64,000 bases of DNA from Amorphoplanes friuliensis DSM 7358 (GTDB taxonomy: Bacteria; Actinomycetota; Actinomycetes; Mycobacteriales; Micromonosporaceae), in assembly GCF_000494755.1 (NCBI RefSeq), contig NC_022657.1:4936001-5000000 (forward strand), written 5' to 3'. Every line of letters begins with the position of its first letter. Position 1 is the stretch's first letter. The notes under the pieces were generated by a model, which saw only the letters and a list, made by a program, of their open reading frames with translations, did no database searches and was not told where the DNA came from. A program made the translations under genes and the position numbers. Below are positions 58,780 to 64,000 of this stretch, piece by piece.

Positions 58780-59349
58780 TCAGCTCGGTCCGGACACCTC
58801 GGGACGGGTGTCCGGGCCGGCAAAACGGAGGCGGAAGATCGCCGGCATCGGCATGCGTTTCACCGTCTCCCACCCCACGGGTACGCCGAAGCCGGCCAGC
58901 ACCCGCGAGATGATCGTGCCGTGGCCACCCACCAGCACCACCTGGCCGGGGTGCTCGCGGACGAGCCTCCGCACGACGGCGACGGACCGCGCGCTGAGCT
59001 GGTCGAGGCTTTCCCCGCCGGGTCGTGCGTACGAGGGGTCGGCCCAGCTCTGGACGTAGTGCCGTTCCCAGTCGTCGGTGTACGCGAGGCCGTCGTCCCA
59101 CTCGCGCAGCTCCCCCAGGGTGCGAACCGGCAGTCCAAGCACGTCGGCGGCCGGCTGGACGGTCTGGATCGCACGCCGGTACGGGCTGGACCACACCGCC
59201 GCCGGACGCAGTGCGCACAGCGCGGCGACCAAGTCATCCGCTTGTCTCAACCCGTCCGGGGTCAGCGGGCGGGTGAGGTCGTCCGGCCCGTCAGCAGCCG
59301 GCGGAACGGACTGCGCATGCCTGACCAGCGCGATCTCGGTTGTTGTCAT
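58780..59349 (-). CDS. Histidine phosphatase family protein
   Basis: A 189-residue phosphoglycerate-mutase-like phosphatase. LVRHAQS holds the catalytic His (about residue 11) with its Arg, SSPYRRAIQTVQP the second Arg, and GGHGTIIS the second His. It is a broad-range phosphatase. It lies three bases after the PHP gene in the same direction and converges on the epoxide hydrolase. It may act on the product of the PHP phosphatase or on something else; unknown. Confidence 0.88.
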   Translation of the reverse strand: MTTTEIALVRHAQSVPPAADGPDDLTRPLTPDGLRQADDLVAALCALRPAAVWSSPYRRAIQTVQPAADVLGLPVRTLGELREWDDGLAYTDDWERHYVQSWADPSYARPGGESLDQLSARSVAVVRRLVREHPGQVVLVGGHGTIISRVLAGFGVPVGWETVKRMPMPAIFRLRFAGPDTRPEVSGPS

Positions 59350-59352
59350 CGT

Positions 59353-60195
59353 TCAGTCCACCCTGCGCCAGAGGTCGTACGGGTTCAGGCCGGGCCGGAA
59401 GCCGTGTGCCTCGGCCAGGTCAGCGGCCTCGCGGAAGCCGTGGCCGACCAGAGCGGGAAGGTGCGCGTCGCTGCCGAAGGTGATCGCGTCCCCGCCTTCC
59501 TGATGCCACCAGGTGAGGACGGTCGCGTGCAGCGGCAGCCGGGTGTTGACCTCCAGCGCCCGGCCCGACTGTGCGGTGGCCCGCAACGCCCAGCGGAACT
59601 CCTCCTCGAAACGGGCGGGGTCGAAGGGGCCGGCACCGGCCGGCCAGGAGCGCACCGGATAGTCGATGTGGGCCAGCACCGAGAAGAGTTCGCTGGTCGA
59701 GACCATCGTGACGACGTCGGCGAGATAGGCCCGCACCACCTCGTCCGCGTCCCGGTGCGGGTAGATGCCCCAGGGCTCCGCGAAGGCGCCCTGATCAGGA
59801 AGGGTGTGCAGGGAGCCGAGCAGCCGGTCGAAGCGGCCGGCGGCCAGCACCCGGGCGATCTGGCCGGCGTGGCGGTGCGGTTCGCCCAGCTCGAGCCCGC
59901 TGTGGATCCTCAGCTGGGGAAACCGTTCGCGGCAGCGTTCGACAGCCGCCAAGTAGCCGGCGGCGTCGAAGGGCGGCGGCGTCAGCAGCCCGTCGGCGTC
60001 GAGAAGCGCAGCAAGATGGTCCGAGCGGTAAGGACTGTCCGCGTCGATGCGCCACACCGTGTGGTCCAGGTGCTCGGTGAACGCGATCGCCGGCAGGCCG
60101 AGCTCCACCGCCCGGGCGCAGGACTGCTCCATGTCGCCCACCGGTGTGTCCCACGAGAACTCACTGTGGACGTGGAGATCCGGAGGTAACGGCAC
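59353..60195 (-). CDS. PHP-domain phosphoesterase (histidinol-phosphatase-like)
   Basis: A 280-residue PHP-fold metal enzyme. Metal ligands are in DLHVHSEFSWDT (H-x-H near residue 8-10), TEHLDH, GLELGE, and GSDAHLP. It resembles HisK/histidinol phosphatases. GTG 60195 gives the start MPLPPDLHVHS, two bases after the methyltransferase stop, so they are co-transcribed. Function could be a sugar, amino-acid or nucleotide phosphate hydrolase. Confidence 0.88.
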   Translation of the reverse strand: MPLPPDLHVHSEFSWDTPVGDMEQSCARAVELGLPAIAFTEHLDHTVWRIDADSPYRSDHLAALLDADGLLTPPPFDAAGYLAAVERCRERFPQLRIHSGLELGEPHRHAGQIARVLAAGRFDRLLGSLHTLPDQGAFAEPWGIYPHRDADEVVRAYLADVVTMVSTSELFSVLAHIDYPVRSWPAGAGPFDPARFEEEFRWALRATAQSGRALEVNTRLPLHATVLTWWHQEGGDAITFGSDAHLPALVGHGFREAADLAEAHGFRPGLNPYDLWRRVD

Positions 60196-60197
60196 GA

Positions 60198-60974
60198 TCA
60201 GGGTTTGCGGCCTACCGCACAGTAGACGTCGAGGGATTCCGTGGGTGCTCCCTGCTGCGGGCGCCACTGCGAGGTCGACACCACACCGGGCTCGAGAATC
60301 TCCAGCCCCTCGAAGTAGCCGGTGATCTCCTCGGGCGTACGCAGGTTGTAGGGGTGGCCGCTCTGCTTGGCGACCCGCTGGCTCTCCACGCTCTGCGCAC
60401 TGGTGCTCGTGCCGTCACTCACCGCGAGGTAGCTGCCCGACGGCACGGCGTCCAGCAGCTGCTTGACGATCGAGCGGGCCTGCGCGTAGTCGGCGACGTT
60501 ACCCAGGATGCCGATCATGGTCAGCGCGACGGGTTTGCTGAAGTCGAGCGTCCGGGCCGCCTCGCTGAGGATCCGCTCCGGGTTCTCCACGGCGGAGTCG
60601 ATGTACGCCGTCTCTCCCTCGGGGGAACTGGTCAGCAGGGCGCGGGCGTGCACCAGCACGAGCGGGTCGTTGTCGACGTAGACGATCCGCGACTCGGGAG
60701 CCACCCGCTGTGCGACCTCGTGAGTGTTGTCGGCCGTCGGGAGACCCGTACCGATGTCCAGGAACTGCCGGATGCCGGCCTCACCGGCGAAGAGCGTGAC
60801 CGCCTGGATGAGGAACCGCCGCTGGGCCTGGGCGACCGACGCGATCGCCGGGTTCGCCTTGCGCAGCGCCTCGCCCAGCTCCCTGTCGACGGCGAAGTTG
60901 TCCTTACCGCCCAGCAGGTAGTTCCACACCCGCGCACTGCTCGGCCGGCTCGTGTCGATGCTGGGATCGGTCAT
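60198..60974 (-). CDS. SAM-dependent methyltransferase, DUF574/Methyltransf_19 family
   Basis: A 258-residue protein. ARVWNYLLGGKDNFAVDRE (start), FLDIGTGLPTADNTHEVAQ (SAM motif I) and VYVDNDPLVL (motif II) are characteristic of this actinobacterial family, which is present in many copies per genome in this group. Their substrates are largely unknown. It lies two bases upstream of the PHP gene. The C-terminal half (ITGYFEGLEILEPGVV) is also typical. Confidence 0.93.
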   Translation of the reverse strand: MTDPSIDTSRPSSARVWNYLLGGKDNFAVDRELGEALRKANPAIASVAQAQRRFLIQAVTLFAGEAGIRQFLDIGTGLPTADNTHEVAQRVAPESRIVYVDNDPLVLVHARALLTSSPEGETAYIDSAVENPERILSEAARTLDFSKPVALTMIGILGNVADYAQARSIVKQLLDAVPSGSYLAVSDGTSTSAQSVESQRVAKQSGHPYNLRTPEEITGYFEGLEILEPGVVSTSQWRPQQGAPTESLDVYCAVGRKP

Positions 60975-60999
60975 CGGAACCCCTTCGATGAGGCGGTTG

Positions 61000-61599
61000 T
61001 CAGACAGCGATCATAGGCACTGACCCGTCCTGCTTGGACAACGCCGGGTCCGTCAGGAGGGCGAGGGCGGTCAGGAAGTCGTCGAAGGCCTGGTCGGCTC
61101 GCGTCACGTCGTCCGTGGCCTCGAGGTCGAGGATGAGACCGCGGATGACCGCCAGCACCAGGGTGGCCAGCTCAGGGTGACCGACCGTACGCATGCCGTC
61201 CTCCAGCGGCTGCAACCAGTCCGTGGTGGCCTCGCGGCGGAAGCCGGGCCACAACTGCTGCTCGGTGCTCTCCCGGAGCCAGCCGAACATCCGGAGGAAC
61301 GGGCGACCCTCCGGACCGGTCATGGCCTGCCACATCCGGCGCAGAGTGCGCAGGTAGGGCTCGTCCGCTCGGGGTGACATCAGCTCGCCGTAGAAGTCGC
61401 GCTGCCGCCGTCGCGCCCGGCGCAGCGTCTCCGTCAGCAACGCGTCCCTGGTCCCGAAGTGGTAGATCAGCATCCGCATCGAGGTCCCCGAGGCCGCCAC
61501 GAACGGTTCGAGCCGATCGGGCAGCCCGTGCGCGAGCGCGTGATCGACACAGGCGTCGAGGATGCGATCGCGGATCTCGGGTTGTTTGTGCCGTCCCAC
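61000..61599 (-). CDS. TetR-family regulator
   Basis: A 199-residue TetR protein. The start reads GRHKQPEIRDRILDACVDHA, then a helix-turn-helix of weaker type with SGTSMRMLIYHFGTRDALL. It is divergent from the alpha/beta hydrolase/SnoaL pair; the gap of 46 bases holds an ACGTA-N8-TACGT dyad, so it most likely represses the pair and itself. The 3' end is 25 bases from the methyltransferase start on the same strand, so read-through is possible. Confidence 0.88.
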   Translation of the reverse strand: MGRHKQPEIRDRILDACVDHALAHGLPDRLEPFVAASGTSMRMLIYHFGTRDALLTETLRRARRRQRDFYGELMSPRADEPYLRTLRRMWQAMTGPEGRPFLRMFGWLRESTEQQLWPGFRREATTDWLQPLEDGMRTVGHPELATLVLAVIRGLILDLEATDDVTRADQAFDDFLTALALLTDPALSKQDGSVPMIAV

Positions 61600-61613
61600 C
61601 TCCGCACTTTTTC

Positions 61614-61631
61614 ACGTAACTGGCGATACGT
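61614..61631. promoter_or_regulatory. ACGTA-N8-TACGT dyad, TetR operator candidate
   Basis: An 18-bp interrupted dyad in the 46-bp gap between the TetR gene and the divergent alpha/beta hydrolase. It is the only clear dyad there. Arms are short, so confidence is limited. Confidence 0.45.
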
Positions 61632-61645
61632 CTACCGTTGCCACC

Positions 61646-62344
61646 ATGAGAGTTGTGTTTGTGCACGGAGCATGCGTACGAGACGGAGCCTGGTGGTGGC
61701 ACCTGACCGCCGAAGCGCTGGAGAGGCGCGGCGTTAGCAGCGTCGCCCCGGCCCTGCCGAGCTGCGGCGAGGGTGACCGGCCGGCTGGGCTACAGGGTGC
61801 AGGACTGAGCGAGGACGTCGCCGCGGTGCGCGCAGTCCTGGCCTCGAGCGACGAGCCCACCGTGATCGTCGGCCACAGTTACGGCGGCATCGTGGCCGCC
61901 GAGGCAGCCGTCGGCGTCGAGCCGGTGCGCCACCTGGTGTTCGTGTCGAGCTACCTGCCCGAGCCGGGCGAGTCGCTGTCGACGTTCGGCGCCCCGGAGC
62001 CACCGCAGTTCCTGGACTTCGACCCCGAGGGCGGCACGTTCGGCGCCGTGCCGGAGCTGTTCGCCGAGACGTTCGTGCAGGACTGCCCGCCGGAGATCAT
62101 CCAGGAAGGCACCGCCCGCCTGACCCGCCAGACGATCACCGTCACCCAGCAGCCCGTGCAGGCGGTCGCCTGGCACGACCTGCCCACGACGTACGTGGTG
62201 TGCACCGAGGACCGCGGCACCCCGGCAGCGGCCCAGCGCGAATTCGCCCGCCGCGCCGACAAGGTCGTCGAGGTGGCGGCGGGCCACCACCCGTTCCTGT
62301 CCCAGCCGGAAACCATCGCGGACCTCCTGGCCGGCCTGTCATGA
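61646..62344 (+). CDS. Alpha/beta hydrolase (methyl-esterase-like)
   Basis: A 232-residue hydrolase of the same compact type as that at 46386. RVVFVHGACVRDGAWWWHL has the oxyanion region, GHSYGGIV the nucleophile (about residue 77), and AGHHPFL the His. ATG 61646 directly precedes the fold; the open frame upstream would overlap the TetR gene. It overlaps the SnoaL-like gene by four bases. The TetR gene and dyad upstream suggest substrate-induced expression. Confidence 0.88.
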   Translation: MRVVFVHGACVRDGAWWWHLTAEALERRGVSSVAPALPSCGEGDRPAGLQGAGLSEDVAAVRAVLASSDEPTVIVGHSYGGIVAAEAAVGVEPVRHLVFVSSYLPEPGESLSTFGAPEPPQFLDFDPEGGTFGAVPELFAETFVQDCPPEIIQEGTARLTRQTITVTQQPVQAVAWHDLPTTYVVCTEDRGTPAAAQREFARRADKVVEVAAGHHPFLSQPETIADLLAGLS

Positions 62345-62682
62345 CCGGAACGGCGGATCTGGTCCGGCGCATGTACGCCGCCTACAACAACCAGAACGCC
62401 GAAGAGCTGCTCACGCTCCTGACCGACGACGTCGACTGGCCGGACGGCCCGGCCCGGCTGCGGGGCAAGGACGCCCTGCGCAACTATTGGCAGCGTCAAT
62501 GGATCAGCACCCGCACTCACGACGAGCCGGGCGATCCCGTCGATCTGGGTGACGGCCGGATCGCGGTGCGGATCAACCAGACGGTACGCAGACCGGACGG
62601 CTCGCCGGTGTCGACGGGCCGCTTCCTGCACGTCTTCGAGATCCGGGACGGCCTCGCCGCCAGGCTGGACATCAAGACATGA
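62341..62682 (+). CDS. SnoaL/NTF2-like protein
   Basis: A 113-residue NTF2-fold protein: LVRRMYAAYNNQNAEELLTL, the WPDGPARLRGKDALRNYW core and a closing RFLHVFEIRDGLAARLDI. It lacks an extra domain. Proteins of this fold are small-molecule isomerases, hydrolases or binding proteins. ATG 62341 overlaps the hydrolase stop by four bases, so they probably act on the same compound. Confidence 0.85.
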   Translation: MTGTADLVRRMYAAYNNQNAEELLTLLTDDVDWPDGPARLRGKDALRNYWQRQWISTRTHDEPGDPVDLGDGRIAVRINQTVRRPDGSPVSTGRFLHVFEIRDGLAARLDIKT

Positions 62683-62768
62683 ACGCCGGCTGTTCGTCGT
62701 CCACCTGCACCAGCCTCGCCGATAAAGTTCCTGACAGACCGTGGAGCCCCTTCTAGTCGGGCGGGATC

Positions 62769-64000
62769 ATGCGACGCTGGACCACCTGGATGTTGCGCCA
62801 TCGGGCCCTGGTGGTCGCCGCCTGGGTCCTCGTCGCCACGGCCGGCGGCGTCCTCGCCCCGCGCACCGTTGAGGCACTGCGGTACGAGTTCGCCCTGCCC
62901 GGCCAGCCCGCCTACGAGGCCAACCAGCGCATCACCACGGCAACCGGCGGCGGCGGAGCGGTCGACCCGCTGGTCCTCGTCGCCCGCCCGCGCCAGGCCG
63001 GGCCGCCCGCGCGCGCAGCGTTCGAGACCCAGGTGGCCCGGGTCACCGCCGCAGCCCCGGGCAGCCGGGTGGTCACGCCGGCCGCCGCCGGCGAGCTGGC
63101 ATCCCCGGACGGCAGCGTCCTGGTCGCCCTGGTCTACCCCCGCGTCCTGCCGGGACCGGAGCCGTACGCCGCAGCCCTACCTGCGCTCGAAGCCGCCGCC
63201 GCCCGGACCGACGTCGGCGGGCGCCCGCTCACCGTCACCGGCACCACGGTGCTGGAGGAGACCTCGAGCGGCGGGCGGCGCGGGGTGCTCGTCGAGGTCG
63301 TCCTGGGCGGGCTGGGTGCGCTCATCGTGCTCGCCGCGGTGTTCGGCTCGCTGCTGGCCGCCGTACCGTTGCTCGTCGCCGTGGTGTCGATCCTCGCCAC
63401 CTTTCTCTGCCTGCTGGGCCTGACCGCGCTCACCGACGTGTCGTTCGTGGTCCAGTACCTGGTGGCGTTGATCGGGCTCGGTGTCGCCATCGACTACTCG
63501 TTGCTCATCGTCATGCGATGGCGCGAAGAGCGGGCCGGCGGCCTGGACGGCACGGCCGCAGTCGTGGCCGCCATGGCCACCGCCGGGCGGTCGGTGGTGT
63601 TCAGCGGTGTCACGGTCGCCGTCTCACTCGCCGCCCTGGTGCTGGTGCCACTGCCGTTCCTGCGCAGCATCGGCCTGGGTGGCCTGCTGATCCCGTTGCT
63701 CAGCGTCGCCACCGCCACCACCCTCGTACCGGTCGTGCTGGCCACCGCCGGTGAACGCCTTCAGTGGCCTCGCCGCCGGATCACCGATCCGAGCAGCCGA
63801 GCCTGGCGGCGGATCGCCACCGTCGCGGTACGCCGCCCCGCGCTCGTCGCCCTGGCGAGCACCCTGCTCCTGCTGGGACTCGCGGCACCCCTGCTGGGCC
63901 TTCGGCTCGGCTCACCACGGCTGGACGCGTACGACGCGAGCACCCCGGCCGGTGTCGCCACGGCACAGCTCACGGCCTCCGGGATCAGCCCGGGAGTGCT
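62769..64000 (+). CDS. MMPL-family RND transporter (3' part outside window)
   Basis: The first 410 codons of a large MMPL/RND transporter, open to the window's end. RRWTTWMLRHRALVVAAWVLV is the first span (shown within 20-residue pieces), then an extracytoplasmic part (about 35-170). Spans 2-6 follow, with GLGVAIDYSLLIVMRWREE, the proton-relay Asp-Tyr motif, and FSGVTVAVSLAALVLVPLP. The second half begins after RRPALVALAS, with PRLDAYDAST. It should export lipids or drugs. ATG 62769 follows GGGCGGG. It lies 86 bases after the SnoaL-like gene. Confidence 0.9.
   Translation, partial: MRRWTTWMLRHRALVVAAWVLVATAGGVLAPRTVEALRYEFALPGQPAYEANQRITTATGGGGAVDPLVLVARPRQAGPPARAAFETQVARVTAAAPGSRVVTPAAAGELASPDGSVLVALVYPRVLPGPEPYAAALPALEAAAARTDVGGRPLTVTGTTVLEETSSGGRRGVLVEVVLGGLGALIVLAAVFGSLLAAVPLLVAVVSILATFLCLLGLTALTDVSFVVQYLVALIGLGVAIDYSLLIVMRWREERAGGLDGTAAVVAAMATAGRSVVFSGVTVAVSLAALVLVPLPFLRSIGLGGLLIPLLSVATATTLVPVVLATAGERLQWPRRRITDPSSRAWRRIATVAVRRPALVALASTLLLLGLAAPLLGLRLGSPRLDAYDASTPAGVATAQLTASGISPGV

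Noticed and set aside
50000..58800. Polyketide or peptide biosynthetic cluster around the LAL regulator and epoxide hydrolases
   Set aside because: No ketosynthase, adenylation, terpene cyclase or similar core enzyme is present, so only a detoxification or catabolic reading is supported.
1..64000. Mobile elements, tRNA-linked integration or prophage
   Set aside because: No transposase, integrase, recombinase, terminal inverted repeat or tRNA gene was recognised on either strand, and base use looks even.

Overview
The window reads as chromosomal DNA of a high-GC filamentous actinomycete. G or C dominates third codon positions throughout, GTG/TTG starts are common, and the gene set is typical: ECF sigma factors, TetR/XRE/LuxR-type regulators, a DUF574 methyltransferase, a phosphoketolase and secreted CBM-plus-glycoside-hydrolase enzymes. 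The overall look suits Micromonosporaceae such as Actinoplanes, but the genus is an inference. I see no rRNA, tRNA, insertion sequence, integrase, phage gene or CRISPR array. Genes are tightly packed, and the only gene-poor stretch over 300 bases is 2904-3364.

Layout. 1-5.8 kb: hydrolase tail, amino-acid permease, orphan response regulator coupled to a sirtuin, a 36-bp minisatellite with a 36-residue membrane peptide, a frameshifted ECF sigma gene, and a PadR/membrane/mini-protein operon. 5.8-10.1 kb: SnoaL-tailed ECF sigma factor with an esterase, then an ArsR-led membrane-lipid module (small TM protein, CDP-alcohol phosphatidyltransferase, VTT protein) facing a patatin-like lipase. 10.1-25.1 kb: phosphoketolase with two DevR/DosR-like boxes, then several regulator-plus-enzyme pairs, each with a visible inverted-repeat operator candidate (XRE/aldo-keto reductase, LysR/inositol-phosphatase-like plus NmrA-like, XRE-cupin/MFS pump, alpha/beta hydrolase facing DUF4267 plus SnoaL, alcohol dehydrogenase facing XRE-MmyB), plus a truncated aminoglycoside-phosphotransferase-like gene.

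25.2-37.4 kb is one giant gene of about 4037 codons: signal peptide, NHL-like propeller, 39 fibronectin type III repeats, a TIG-like domain and an MPKTG-type C-terminal wall-sorting signal. It probably makes a surface fibre or adhesin. 37.4-47.4 kb holds an acetyltransferase, a secreted GH5 glycanase, a TetR/FAD-monooxygenase pair, a kinase-like phosphotransferase, DedA and STAS proteins, a CPBP protease coupled to an epimerase-like protein, a TetR/esterase pair and a zinc-ribbon mini-protein.

47.4-58.8 kb looks like one xenobiotic or electrophile-handling locus. A six-gene minus-strand operon (VOC, SDR, membrane protein, MFS, SDR, MOSC-reductase-ferredoxin fusion) lies downstream of a LAL-type LuxR regulator. 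Facing it are two overlapping epoxide hydrolase paralogues, one cytosolic and one with a Tat-type leader, with a triple 13-bp repeat between. 58.8-64 kb: histidine phosphatase, PHP phosphatase and DUF574 methyltransferase, a TetR facing a hydrolase/SnoaL pair, and the start of an MMPL transporter that leaves the window.
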